DNA from: an uncultured Fibrobacter sp. | GTDB lineage: Bacteria; Fibrobacterota; Fibrobacteria; Fibrobacterales; Fibrobacteraceae | Reading direction: 5' to 3' | Length of the DNA stretch: 64,000 bases | Assembly: GCA_946414075.1 (NCBI GenBank) | Contig: CAMKNA010000003.1 | Location: 43,950-107,949 of the forward strand | In this document: piece after piece, positions 56,313 to 64,000 of the stretch | How positions within the stretch are numbered: position 1 is the stretch's first letter | Layout: every line of letters starts with the position of its first letter | Notes under the pieces: generated by a model | What the model saw: the letters and a program-made list of their open reading frames with translations, nothing else | Databases searched by the model: none | Told to the model about the DNA's origin: nothing | Made by a program: the position numbers and the translations under genes

Positions 56313-57040
56313 CGCTGTTTCTCAAATTCTGTAATAGAAAGCTCACCTGTCTCTAACTTGAGGTAGGTGAGTTTTTTTATCCATTCTCCAGGAGACGCCA
56401 CCAGGCCCGACTTGACTGTCCAGATGCCGGGAATATGGTGATGCCCGTGGATACAGATATCGCAATTGTTTTTCTCTATAGCCCCTTCCGCCCAATCCAG
56501 ATATTCTTCAAGCTTGACTTCGCAGTCTGCGCCAAATTTTCGACTCCGGCGGCCAACAAATCGAGCCAGGGACATTCCCCAATCCGGGTGGATCAGCCTA
56601 AAAATTCTCTGGTTCAGGGAATTGTTCAATATCCTTCGGTACAGGCGATAGCTCTTATCCGAGCGGGCAACACCATCCCCGTGGGTAAGGAAAATCCTGC
56701 GCCCCTGGATTTCCAATTTCAAATCCGTGGAAACCTGGACACCCAGGTTTTCCGGAAAGAAGCCTTCATAAGCAAAATCGTGATTCCCCTTCAGCAGGTG
56801 CACCTGGACACCAGAGTCCACCAGTTCCGCAAGGGTGCAAAACAGGGGAAAGTGCTCCTTGCTCACATAGTAACGGTACTCGTACCAAAATTCAAATAGA
56901 TCGCCCAGGACAACGACATGACTCGCCACGCCCTTCCAGGATTTCAGAAGGTCTATCAATAGTTTTTCCCTATAGGGAACCGCTCCAGGAGGTTCCACCC
57001 CCAAGTGAGCATCCCCGAGAAAGAAAGCGGGCTTGTCCAT
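56309..57040 (-). CDS. lpxH: UDP-2,3-diacylglucosamine diphosphatase
   Basis: 243 residues, calcineurin-like phosphoesterase. Motifs are FFLGDAHLG, VVLGDLFEFW, LLKGNHDFA, LTHGDG and IHGHHHIPG, which supply the two manganese ligands; RxxR and WDx of LpxH substrate loops are present in the middle. It hydrolyses UDP-diacylglucosamine to lipid X in lipid A synthesis, implying a lipid A outer membrane. The overlap with the membrane gene end is only 4 bp at the stop, convergent. Confidence 0.88.
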   Translation of the reverse strand: MDKPAFFLGDAHLGVEPPGAVPYREKLLIDLLKSWKGVASHVVVLGDLFEFWYEYRYYVSKEHFPLFCTLAELVDSGVQVHLLKGNHDFAYEGFFPENLGVQVSTDLKLEIQGRRIFLTHGDGVARSDKSYRLYRRILNNSLNQRIFRLIHPDWGMSLARFVGRRSRKFGADCEVKLEEYLDWAEGAIEKNNCDICIHGHHHIPGIWTVKSGLVASPGEWIKKLTYLKLETGELSITEFEKQR

Positions 57041-57071
57041 GCCGAAAAATTTAGAATTCTAAATTAGGGAC

Positions 57072-57662
57072 ATGCGGTTCAGATTGGACATTCGAACATT
57101 CTTGTTGTGGAGTTCTGCTCTTCTCGTAAGCGCCTGTTCCGTGAACTTGGTCCAGGGAGACATGGACCACGGCACTGCAGCAAGCGCAACCGAAACACGA
57201 CCCGATTCCGTTCCGCTGTTCAACAACATACCCCTTACCATCGGCAGCGACACCCTTTGGCTTTCAAAGGGACTGCTGAACGAATACAACCGCGCAGCAC
57301 CCCTGGACATCTACCCACGAGAACGGTGCAATGGTACAGCAAATATCCAGGCTCAGGTGACACAAAATGCAGAGCCAGATCCCCTGAGTCTTCCCCTACT
57401 CATAATCCCCTTCTGGCCAGTGACGCCCGTGGATGAGACCTGGACCTACACGCTAAAGCTGCAAATCCTTTGCGACGGAGTTCTGGTCAAGCGGGTAGAA
57501 TACAAGGAAGAGGAGACGATCCGCGCCGGACTCTACGGAAAATTACGCAGCGATCTCTTGAACAACGCATCTAAGGATATGCACCGCAAACTAATCCGGA
57601 GACTCGCCTTCGAGCTAAACTACCAGCTCAACGCCGACATGGGCTCTCGAAGCGATTATTAA
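57072..57662 (+). CDS. Lipoprotein of unknown family
   Basis: 196 residues. Signal with lipobox LVSAC (Cys22), then a short linker and a beta-rich domain with ANIQAQVTQNAEPDPLSLPL, TWTYTLKLQILCDGVLVKRVEYKEEETI and a C-terminal helix (LRSDLLNNASKDMHRKLIRRLA). No family recognised. Divergent from lpxH across 31 bp and 9 bp before rsmI; likely co-transcribed with rsmI and lnt. Confidence 0.7.
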   Translation: MRFRLDIRTFLLWSSALLVSACSVNLVQGDMDHGTAASATETRPDSVPLFNNIPLTIGSDTLWLSKGLLNEYNRAAPLDIYPRERCNGTANIQAQVTQNAEPDPLSLPLLIIPFWPVTPVDETWTYTLKLQILCDGVLVKRVEYKEEETIRAGLYGKLRSDLLNNASKDMHRKLIRRLAFELNYQLNADMGSRSDY

Positions 57663-57671
57663 ATTTAGGCC

Positions 57672-58358
57672 ATGGCTTATACACTCTACATCGTAGCCAC
57701 CCCCATTGGGAACATGGAAGACATCACCTACCGTGCGGTCCGCATCCTTAAGGAAGTTCCCCTGGTACTTGCCGAAGACACGCGCCACACGAGAATCCTC
57801 TTCGACAACTTCGGGATTTTCACCCCTATGGAGGCCTACCACGACTTCAATAAAGAAGCAGCCACCCCAAAATATGTGAACTACCTGAAAGAGCAGGGTG
57901 ACATCGCGCTGGTAAGCGATGCAGGAACCCCAGGTATTGCTGACCCGGCCTTCAACCTAGTTCGGGAATGCGTGCGGGAAGGCATCGATGTGCGAGCCAT
58001 TCCCGGCCCCTGCGCCATGGTCACCGCCTTGGTGAGCAGCGGCATGCCCACAGACCACTTTGCCTTCCAGTACTTTTCTCCCAAGAAGAGCGCCCAGCGC
58101 TTGCACCTTCTTGAAAAACTTAAAGATGAAGAGGCAACCCAGATTTTTTACGCCAGCCCCCATAATGTGGACAAGTTCGTAGACGAAATCCGCGCCGTGT
58201 TCGGGGAGATTAAGATAGCGCTGATGCGAGAACTCACTAAAAAGTTCGAGGAGCATCTGATTGGCACACCCTCCGAAATTCTGGAACACTTCAAGAGCCG
58301 CCCGCCCAAAGGGGAGTTTGTATTGATCTTCAACCCCAAGGATAAAAGTGGACTATAG
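57672..58358 (+). CDS. rsmI: 16S rRNA C1402 2'-O-methyltransferase
   Basis: 228 residues, the tetrapyrrole-methylase-like fold of RsmI. Motifs are LYIVATPIGNMEDITYRAV, VLAEDTRHTR, ALVSDAGTPGIADPA, VRAIPGPCAMVTAL, and the ending GEFVLIF. It shares the SAM-binding GTPG loop and the PIGN start. Shorter than the E. coli enzyme (286) because the C-terminal helical domain is lacking, as in many clades. Next gene lnt starts 44 bp after, separated by a TGTG-family repeat. Confidence 0.93.
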   Translation: MAYTLYIVATPIGNMEDITYRAVRILKEVPLVLAEDTRHTRILFDNFGIFTPMEAYHDFNKEAATPKYVNYLKEQGDIALVSDAGTPGIADPAFNLVRECVREGIDVRAIPGPCAMVTALVSSGMPTDHFAFQYFSPKKSAQRLHLLEKLKDEEATQIFYASPHNVDKFVDEIRAVFGEIKIALMRELTKKFEEHLIGTPSEILEHFKSRPPKGEFVLIFNPKDKSGL

Positions 58359-58360
58359 CC

Positions 58361-58402
58361 AAAGTGTGAGATGCGGGGTGTGATGTGTGAAGTGGATGAG
58401 AG
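58361..58402 (+). repeat. TGTG-rich element, copy C
   Basis: AAAGTGTGAGATGCGGGGTGTG followed by ATGTGTGAAGTGGATGAGAG fills the rsmI-lnt gap. It shares AGTGTGAGATG with copy A and TGTGATGTGTG with copy D. Only the G-rich arm is present, and its end supplies the purine-rich sequence directly before the lnt ATG, so it may carry the ribosome site. Confidence 0.6.
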
Positions 58403-60352
58403 ATGATTAACTTTTTGAATAAAATCAAATCGAGAATCAGTTCGTTACCAAAGGCGTACTGGGTTTTTGTCGGGCTCCTGCTTGTAGCGGAGCTGGGCGT
58501 CTACCTGGTCGTACCCGACAAGCCGGGACTATACACCTGGGGCGCCCAGTACATCCCCTTCGCAGTCGCCCTGCCCTTCCTGTTTGTTAGGAGTGTGCGT
58601 AAACCCTTTAACCGATTTGTCTACACCTACGCCGCCGTGGCATTCTTTTTTCTCGGCATGGACTACCTGGTGGCGGGACACGCGGGCTTAATCCAGATTG
58701 CCGTTACCTTTATTCCCCTGGGGTTTTATCTTCTTTTCCGTTTCAGCATCTGGAATTTCAAGAGGCTCCGCGAAAAGGACTCCCGAACGGCGTTGCTGCT
58801 TTCGACAATAGCCTGGGGCGCCATGGCCCTGGCATTTCCTCCGCTACCTTTGGGGCCGGCCGCGCTGCTGTTGCTGGTTCCCTGGTTCCTGGTACTGAAC
58901 CGATATAGTCGCACATCTGCCATCTTTGCCACATTCTGGTCGGGCATGGTCTACAACGGCATCAACTACTACTGGATTTTCAATGTCATGAATGTGGAGA
59001 CCGCACCATCGGCCATCATTTTCTTGGGCGTGGTCCTTTTGGTAGCCTTTTTCAGCCTATACAGCGTTGTGGCGGCATTCATCTACACCCTCATCAAGAA
59101 TATCAAGATCAGGGGCTATCGAGTATTCTGGATCCTATACCCTGTTTTCTACGCAGCCCTCGAAATGACCCGCACCCGCGGGGACTTCGCCTTCCCGTGG
59201 AGCCACCTGGGCTATGTCTTTGGGAACCATCTGGAACTTTTGCAAGCGTTGTCCCTTATCGGCATTTTTGGCTACACATGCCTAATTGTGGCAAGCAACA
59301 TGCTGGTGGCCGACTCCCTTGGCAAGCCAGGAATCATGAGCAAGTGGCCTTTCGCACTACCTGCATTGATTCTTGTGATATTGCTCGTTCACGGGAAAAT
59401 CACATTGTCCGCCTTCGACGCAATCCCCTTCTACGGCAGTGCCGGGCCAAACAACCCCCAGATTGCCATGGTGCAGCCCTGTATCCAGCAAGGCGAGAAA
59501 TGGAGCAAGGAGCGCTACAACCGCATTATTGACAAGACTCTTGGCATGGTCCAAGACAGCGTAAAACGGGAAACAGACCTGATTATCCTGGCAGAGACTG
59601 CCATTCCCGACCACATCCGCAGGCAACCCGCCACTATAGAGCGCCTGCACAAAGTGTCCAACCACATGAACGCTAGCATTCTGGTAGGGGCTTTGGACTT
59701 TAAGCGGAACAGAGAACCCGATGCCGTGCGTCGCTATGAGATCTACAACGCATCTTTCCTGTTCACCCCTGGAGACAATGATTTTCCCCAACGCTATATC
59801 AAGAAACACCTGGTTCCCTTCAGCGAACGAATTCCCTTCGATGACATATTTCCCATCCTGAACTATGTGGACCTGGGCGAGGGAGACTTTGTTCCCGGCA
59901 AGGAGACGCCCGTATACGAGCCCTTCCTGTGGACACCCTTCATCTGCTACGACGCCATTTTTGGAGACCTAGTCCGAGATGCCATCCGCGCAGGTTCGCG
60001 GTTCATGGTGAACATCACCAACGACGGATGGTTCGGACGCAGCACGGCCCCCTACCAGCATTTAAACCTGGTACGCTACCGTGCCATCGAAAATGGATTC
60101 CCGGTGGCAAGGCTTGCCAACAGCGGCGTGTCCGCCTTTGTAGACCAGTATGGCCACATGGACATGAACACCCCTATTTTCGAAGACGCCGTTATCCAGC
60201 GCAAGATGCAGTTGAAAACCAGGGACACCCTGTACCAGCACATCGGCGACGATGTTGAAACGGCGCTACTCTATTTCTTTGCTATCTACCTGATTGCGGC
60301 AATCGGTTGTAGACTTACAATAAAAGTTGCGGCGGCCAGTGGCCGGCCTTAG
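58403..60352 (+). CDS. lnt: Apolipoprotein N-acyltransferase
   Basis: 649 residues: about eight membrane helices in the first 350, then a nitrilase domain. Catalytic triad is Glu398 (IILAETAIP), Lys467 (YIKKHLVPFSERIPF) and Cys515 (WTPFICYDAIFGD), with NITNDGWFGRSTAPYQHLNLVRYRAIEN downstream. It adds the third acyl chain to lipoproteins at the inner membrane, needed for the many lipoproteins of this window. The extra N-terminal stretch of helices makes it longer than the E. coli protein (512). It overlaps the convergent BioH-like gene by 38 bp. Confidence 0.94.
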   Translation: MINFLNKIKSRISSLPKAYWVFVGLLLVAELGVYLVVPDKPGLYTWGAQYIPFAVALPFLFVRSVRKPFNRFVYTYAAVAFFFLGMDYLVAGHAGLIQIAVTFIPLGFYLLFRFSIWNFKRLREKDSRTALLLSTIAWGAMALAFPPLPLGPAALLLLVPWFLVLNRYSRTSAIFATFWSGMVYNGINYYWIFNVMNVETAPSAIIFLGVVLLVAFFSLYSVVAAFIYTLIKNIKIRGYRVFWILYPVFYAALEMTRTRGDFAFPWSHLGYVFGNHLELLQALSLIGIFGYTCLIVASNMLVADSLGKPGIMSKWPFALPALILVILLVHGKITLSAFDAIPFYGSAGPNNPQIAMVQPCIQQGEKWSKERYNRIIDKTLGMVQDSVKRETDLIILAETAIPDHIRRQPATIERLHKVSNHMNASILVGALDFKRNREPDAVRRYEIYNASFLFTPGDNDFPQRYIKKHLVPFSERIPFDDIFPILNYVDLGEGDFVPGKETPVYEPFLWTPFICYDAIFGDLVRDAIRAGSRFMVNITNDGWFGRSTAPYQHLNLVRYRAIENGFPVARLANSGVSAFVDQYGHMDMNTPIFEDAVIQRKMQLKTRDTLYQHIGDDVETALLYFFAIYLIAAIGCRLTIKVAAASGRP

Positions 60353-60962
60353 GGCGTTCCTTAAATTCCACCCCAGGCAGGAACGCCTGCAATTTCAAGG
60401 TTTGAGCAGGGGGAACCGCTCGGTCCATACGACCATATATCACCTTGACTTCCCTGCAGTCCCCAATGGGTTCTACAATCTTGTTATCCGCCAAATAGGA
60501 AATTCCCTTGGCCAGTTTTTCGGCGTTCATCTTCTTGGCAGCATCCATCCAATCGTCTTGCCACTCGCCAAACTCGTCTTCGAACTGTTCCGCAAATGAA
60601 TTCAGGCCTGGTTCCGTAGTCGCTTGCATCTGTCTTGCCATAAAGTGAAGGTTCGTTTCGGTCCAGTCACTTTCTTCGTCACAGAAATCAGCGTAGGGCG
60701 AAAGCAATGTCCACCGCTGCCCCGCAGGTTTCTTCTTGTTGTTCATGAGCAAAAGGAAGGCTCCCATTCCCCAGCCCACAACCACATCAGCCTTAGCAAG
60801 CCCAGGGATGCGATACAGGTCTTCTAGGTTATCCACCATGGTTTCGTAGGGAACAAAAGTATGGTCTGCGGAGGATTCCACCTCCGTCAAGTCATCCTGC
60901 CACAGAGACAGGTCCGACGCCCAATCCGGCAACCATATCCACTTTTCGTTCGACTTTGCCAT
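60315..60962 (-). CDS. BioH-like alpha/beta hydrolase with nucleophile Ser replaced by Gly
   Basis: 215 residues from the ATG at 60962 with AAGGGAAAT upstream; an earlier in-frame ATG lacks support. WIWLPDWASDLSLWQDDL is the usual BioH/DUF452 opening; the nucleophile elbow is VVGWGMGAFLLL (63-67), so Ser is Gly; Asp and His positions remain (YGRMDRAVPP and KAGHWPP). It would otherwise be placed with BioH/BioG-type pimeloyl-ACP esterases. It may be inactive or use another mechanism; a partner role is possible. Stop overlaps lnt by 38 bp. Confidence 0.68.
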   Translation of the reverse strand: MAKSNEKWIWLPDWASDLSLWQDDLTEVESSADHTFVPYETMVDNLEDLYRIPGLAKADVVVGWGMGAFLLLMNNKKKPAGQRWTLLSPYADFCDEESDWTETNLHFMARQMQATTEPGLNSFAEQFEDEFGEWQDDWMDAAKKMNAEKLAKGISYLADNKIVEPIGDCREVKVIYGRMDRAVPPAQTLKLQAFLPGVEFKERPKAGHWPPQLLL

Positions 60963-61045
60963 ACGATTTCCCTTATAGAAAGATATATAGTGAAATCGAG
61001 AAAAGAACACTTTTTTTGATTTTTTTTACTTTATGGTATAGTTGT

Positions 61046-61669
61046 ATGCTTTTTCGCAGTTTTTTTTGCCCTTTTTTGATACTTATCACACTTTGTCTCT
61101 GGGGGAACGCCCTTTCGGCCCCCATCCAGATTCTTGACGAAAACAGAATTCTGAATGCCAGCCAATGCCATTATTTGGAGAAATTGGCTCTGGAACTAAA
61201 TCAAAAGACAAACTTCAGCCTTGCAGTAGTCCTACTGGACGACAGCCGTAATAAGCGAGAATTTTTACCTGGCGACAACGAGTTAATGTTGTACACCGCA
61301 TTTAAGCAACAACAGCATTTTGTGAGACCAGGAAAAAAAGTGGGCCAATCGCTTTCCAGAGCCACAATCGAAGATCTCCAGCAGAAATTTCTGTTTCCGG
61401 AATACAAGTCGGCACGGTATGATAAGGGTACTCTGCTACTAGCCTACCATCTGGCAAAAAAGCTTGTAGAGTCAAAGGGAAAATCCCTATCCGTCGAACC
61501 ACCAGAATCTGGACCAGATGGATCTCTCAACGCGGCAGGGTGGGGCTTTGTCGCCGTTGTCTTTTCCCTGCTGTTTTTCGCCCTTTATAAAAGGGGACAT
61601 CGTACGCGCACCACCACAACCTGCACGCGATTCCGACATGGACGGTTCGGTAAGAGGTTATCGCCATGA
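61046..61669 (+). CDS. TPM-domain membrane protein
   Basis: 208 residues from the ATG at 61046, where a signal peptide (MLFRSFFCPFLILITLCLWG) begins. Residues about 25-135 form the TPM domain: IQILDENRILNASQCHYLEK, LAVVLLDDSRN, and FVRPGKKVGQSLSRATIEDLQ. A C-terminal helix (GWGFVAVVFSLLFFALYKRG) anchors it and a basic Arg/Thr-rich tail follows. The TPM domain is found in YgcG-like membrane proteins of unclear function and in plant photosystem repair proteins. Low A+T-rich 5' region and lack of a Shine-Dalgarno leave the start a little uncertain. Overlaps the next gene by 4 bp. Confidence 0.72.
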   Translation: MLFRSFFCPFLILITLCLWGNALSAPIQILDENRILNASQCHYLEKLALELNQKTNFSLAVVLLDDSRNKREFLPGDNELMLYTAFKQQQHFVRPGKKVGQSLSRATIEDLQQKFLFPEYKSARYDKGTLLLAYHLAKKLVESKGKSLSVEPPESGPDGSLNAAGWGFVAVVFSLLFFALYKRGHRTRTTTTCTRFRHGRFGKRLSP

Positions 61670-62268
61670 AAAAACTACTGAACATTCAAGAAATTGAGCG
61701 GTCCCCTTGGCCGAACAGGTTCAAGGAGATTTTCGGGGAAAATCTAGTTTCCGCCTTCCTGTACGGGGATTGCCTGGAAGAAGGCTTTAGCGCCCTGGAA
61801 AGCCCCTGGACCATCGCATTCATTCTGAAGAACTTGGAAAGCGAGGACCTGCAAAAACTCGCCAGCTGGAGCAAAACTGCCAAGCGCGAAGGATTGGAAT
61901 TCTCCTATGTCTTCTCCAGTGCCGAAATCCTCTCGAACCTGGAAACATTCCCGCTGGAATTTCTGGAAATGTCCCGAAGGAACCAAGTCCTATGCGGTAT
62001 CGCACCCCTGGAAGGTTTCACGCCCAAGCGGGAGGCCCTTGCGGCACAGTGCCTACGGGAATGGAAGGCTTTCCTTTTCCACAGGAGACTTGAAGGCACC
62101 CAGGATTCCGACCTGCGGGAACTTTCGCCCCTGCTAAGCGGCATCTACTACCTGAGATACGGAAACTATCCCGAAAGCATGCAACAAGTGATCGACGCCT
62201 TTCCGGAACTTTCATCAGCAAAAAAAATGCTGGATAAATTGGAAAGCCTGATAACCCGAGATTTATGA
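61666..62268 (+). CDS. Nucleotidyltransferase-fold-like hypothetical protein
   Basis: 200 residues, soluble. VSAFLYGDCLEEGFSAL looks like a degenerate G[GS]-x-x-G nucleotidyltransferase start, and WTIAFILKNLESEDLQKL follows as strand and helix; the catalytic Asp pair is not clear, so enzyme activity is doubtful. The C-terminal helices (ELSPLLSGIYYLRYGNYPE) resemble HEPN-like folds but this is weak. Its ATG overlaps the TPM stop and its own stop overlaps the M16 peptidase start, so the three genes form one coupled operon. Confidence 0.6.
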   Translation: MKKLLNIQEIERSPWPNRFKEIFGENLVSAFLYGDCLEEGFSALESPWTIAFILKNLESEDLQKLASWSKTAKREGLEFSYVFSSAEILSNLETFPLEFLEMSRRNQVLCGIAPLEGFTPKREALAAQCLREWKAFLFHRRLEGTQDSDLRELSPLLSGIYYLRYGNYPESMQQVIDAFPELSSAKKMLDKLESLITRDL

Positions 62269-63536
62269 AACAAGTTGTTAGAAAGACAGAACTGAAAAAC
62301 GGTATCACCGTTCTCACCGACTACATGCCACACGCCTATTCCGTGGCCGTTGGGGCCTGGATTCCGCGGGGAAGCCGCCACGAGACAAAGGACGAATATG
62401 GACTGAGCCACTTTTACGAGCACCTGGTCTTCAAGGGCACAAAGAACCGTACCGCCCTAGAGATTGCTCGGGCCATCGAAGACCACGGCGGGAATTTGGA
62501 AGCTTACACCACCAGACAAGAGACTGGCTTTTACGCACAGATTGAACGGAGCCAGCTCTCCCTCGCCGTCGATGTCATCGCCGACATGCTCATGCACCCC
62601 CGCATGGAAAAAGGCGAGATGGAAAAGGAGCGTCGGGTCATCATCGAGGAGATCCACAGCTACGACGACATTCCCGAAGAAATCGTAGGGGACATCTTCA
62701 ACGCCATCCATTTCAAGGGTTCGGGCATCGCCCATTCCATCACGGGAAACATCCGCCAGGTCAAGGCCCTCACCCACCGCCAGATGCTCAAATACAAGGA
62801 ACAGGTCATAAGCGAAATCCCACTCCTGATCTGCGCATCGGGCAAGGTAGATCACGGGGAGCTCGTAAGGCTCTGTGCCGAAAAATTCTCTCAAAAGAAG
62901 GTAAACGGTGACCTTCCTACCGATACCTACAAGGCGCACAACAGCGTGAAGGTGGTGCAGAAGCAGGACATCGCCCAGTCCAACCTTTTCTGGGGTTTAA
63001 GTTTTGACCGCGAGCTGATGGACGAACGAGGACGCAGCGCCCTTTCGCTGTTCAATGTGGCCATGGGTGCCGGCATGGCATCCCGCCTATTCCAGAAGAT
63101 CCGCGAAGACAGGGGGCTGGCCTACTCCGTCTATTCCACTGCCGACATTTACTGCGACTGCACCGACTGGGGTGTTTCTCTGGCGACAGAACCACAACAG
63201 CTCAAGACGGCGATGGACATCAGCCTCTCCGAGACCCATGACTTTCTAAAGCATGGCTTTAGGAAGGGGGAATTTGAGCGAACCCGCGCCAACATTCTGG
63301 GCGGCATGTACCTGGGGGCCGACAGTCCCGATAAGCGGGTAGTCCGCATGGCAGAACAGGTGCTGCATCTTGGGGAATTCCATACCATGGAGCAGTCCGA
63401 AAAGATCCTCCTGTCTATGACCGAAGACGAAGTCGTCGAGACGATAAACAAGCTGTTCGGCGTGGCCAAGTTCTCCGCAGCCGTCATCGAGCCCGCCGGC
63501 CGCAAGAAGACTGAACTGGATTTGAATTTTTTCTAG
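62265..63536 (+). CDS. M16 family zinc metallopeptidase
   Basis: 423 residues, one pitrilysin N-half plus C-half. Inverted zinc motif H49-F-Y-E52-H53, with the third ligand Glu129 in VIIEEIHSY, all at the correct spacing. Further motifs are SRHETKDEYGLSHF and RLFQKIREDRGLAYSVYS (RGLAYS loop). It is the mitochondrial-processing-peptidase-like form common in bacteria, likely cytoplasmic because no signal peptide is seen. It is the last gene of the TPM/nucleotidyltransferase-like operon; substrate unknown. Confidence 0.92.
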   Translation: MKQVVRKTELKNGITVLTDYMPHAYSVAVGAWIPRGSRHETKDEYGLSHFYEHLVFKGTKNRTALEIARAIEDHGGNLEAYTTRQETGFYAQIERSQLSLAVDVIADMLMHPRMEKGEMEKERRVIIEEIHSYDDIPEEIVGDIFNAIHFKGSGIAHSITGNIRQVKALTHRQMLKYKEQVISEIPLLICASGKVDHGELVRLCAEKFSQKKVNGDLPTDTYKAHNSVKVVQKQDIAQSNLFWGLSFDRELMDERGRSALSLFNVAMGAGMASRLFQKIREDRGLAYSVYSTADIYCDCTDWGVSLATEPQQLKTAMDISLSETHDFLKHGFRKGEFERTRANILGGMYLGADSPDKRVVRMAEQVLHLGEFHTMEQSEKILLSMTEDEVVETINKLFGVAKFSAAVIEPAGRKKTELDLNFF

Positions 63537-63555
63537 GGCCTTCGCCTTGAAATAC

Positions 63556-63588
63556 AAAAAGCGCCCCGCTCCGTTAAGAGCAGGGTGC
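63556..63588 (-). terminator. Rho-independent terminator after rplT
   Basis: On the minus strand GCACCCTGCTC-TTAACG-GAGCGGGGCGC, 11 pairs with one mismatch and one wobble, followed by TTTTTG. It lies 24 bp beyond the rplT stop. Confidence 0.88.
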
Positions 63589-63611
63589 AATTTCTCGCGT
63601 TTGTTCAGCTA

Positions 63612-63962
63612 TTAGGCAGCCTTCACAGTTTCCACGACCTTGGCGAATGCTTCAGGATCGGCGACGGCCATGTCAGCAAGAACCTTGCGGTTCAGCTGGA
63701 TGCCCGACTTGGAGAGCTTGTAAATGAACTGGCTGTAGCTGATGCCCAGTTCGCGGACAGCAGCGTTCAAGCGGGTGATCCACAGGGTGCGGAAATCGCC
63801 CTTCTTGTCGCGGCGGTGAGCGTAGGCATACTGACCGGCGTGGGCTACGGCGTCAATGGCAAGGCGAAGGTTGCTCTTGCGACGGCCATAGAAACCCTTG
63901 GCGGCCTTGAGGATTTTTTTGCGGCGTTCGCGGGAAGGAACTCTAGTTTTAGCGCGTGGCAT
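63612..63962 (-). CDS. rplT: 50S ribosomal protein L20
   Basis: 116 residues, standard length. [59 protein letters not shown] and [17 protein letters not shown] are all L20. It binds 23S rRNA domain II early in assembly and in many bacteria represses its own operon. AAGGAG lies 7 bp before the ATG. It follows rpmI by 11 bp and is ended by a terminator, so it closes the infC-rpmI-rplT type operon. Confidence 0.98.
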   Translation of the reverse strand: MPRAKTRVPSRERRKKILKAAKGFYGRRKSNLRLAIDAVAHAGQYAYAHRRDKKGDFRTLWITRLNAAVRELGISYSQFIYKLSKSGIQLNRKVLADMAVADPEAFAKVVETVKAA

Positions 63963-63973
63963 TCTTACACTCC

Positions 63974-64000
63974 TTATGCAACGACAAGCAGACGCTTGAC
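63974..64000 (-). CDS. rpmI: 50S ribosomal protein L35, C-terminal fragment
   Basis: Only the last eight codons and the stop lie in the window (VKRLLVVA and TAA). Identity rests on its place directly before rplT in the universal rpmI-rplT order and on the VKRL tail of L35. The gene continues past the right edge. Confidence 0.75.
   Translation of the reverse strand, partial: VKRLLVVA

Noticed and set aside
60315..60352. Overlap of lnt and the BioH-like gene considered as a misassembly
   Set aside because: The two frames are convergent with intact ends and full-length domains; a 38-bp tail overlap is common in dense genomes.
1..64000. Insertion sequences, prophage, integron or replication origin
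   Set aside because: No transposase, integrase, phage structural gene, DnaA box cluster or dnaA/repA gene was found on either strand.

Overview
The window reads as chromosomal DNA of a Gram-negative bacterium of the Fibrobacter lineage (Fibrobacterota). Pointers are a TIGR02147-type regulator paired with a carboxypeptidase-regulatory-like lipoprotein, lipoproteins with serine-rich or glutamate/alanine-rich linkers, two PCMD-type lipoproteins behind a beta-barrel protein, a DUF3332 lipoprotein, a DUF349 repeat protein, and lipid A and lipoprotein maturation genes (lpxH, lnt). The assignment is inference from gene content; no rRNA is present. Coding density is high and no insertion sequence, prophage or CRISPR array is visible.

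Layout. 1-23.1 kb is almost entirely minus strand. In transcription order it holds a beta-barrel/lamin-tail-like/PAS group with an M23 endopeptidase (23.1-18.7 kb), a rhodanese lipoprotein, a riboflavin operon ribD-ribE-ribBA-ribH followed by nusB (18.1-14.1 kb), a glycan/protein-glycosylation set (DUF2723 mannosyltransferase-like protein, two GT2 enzymes of the GtrB and dolichol-phosphate-mannose-synthase types, and a GT2-membrane-Rossmann fusion; 14.0-7.7 kb), and a type IV pilus/type II secretion set (UPF0434 protein, acidic TPR repeat protein, PilT ATPase, secretin, a PilP/GspC-like bitopic protein, a PilX/GspK-like protein and a prepilin; 7.6-0 kb). 23.3-33.7 kb is mixed: DUF349 protein and Sua5/TsaC (+), DUF3332 lipoprotein (-), a diguanylate cyclase (+), a metzincin-like lipoprotein (-), ComEC (+) and an orphan BrnA-like antitoxin (+). 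34.4-43.7 kb carries hisN-hisC, clpB, tldD, hisF and a thioredoxin on the minus strand, with two envelope proteins on the plus strand. 43.7-54.0 kb (minus) is an envelope block: two PCMD lipoproteins with a beta-barrel protein, a DUF1007 protein, a PEGA-domain protein, a rRNA m5C methyltransferase, tRNA-Gln, and a lipoprotein with its TIGR02147 regulator. 54.2-63.5 kb is mostly plus strand (hydrolase-like protein, duplicated AbrB-like protein with membrane partner, rsmI, lnt, TPM-domain protein, M16 peptidase) with lpxH and a BioH-like protein convergent. The window ends in rplT and the tail of rpmI.

How it fits together. The pilus set and comEC are both competence/surface-fibre functions, and the glycosyltransferase set just upstream of the pilus genes could supply lipid-linked sugars for surface protein glycosylation. 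The most unusual signals are: (1) a protein built of two AbrB-like units next to a small membrane protein; (2) four GAACAC sites and a terminator-bearing leader between the TIGR02147 regulator and its divergent neighbour; (3) an orphan antitoxin downstream of what looks like the first eleven codons of its lost toxin; (4) a dispersed TGTG-rich imperfect palindrome family in intergenic gaps; (5) two alpha/beta-hydrolase-like proteins whose nucleophile serine is glycine; and (6) a GT2-Rossmann domain fusion. None of these is proven to be a new system by sequence alone.
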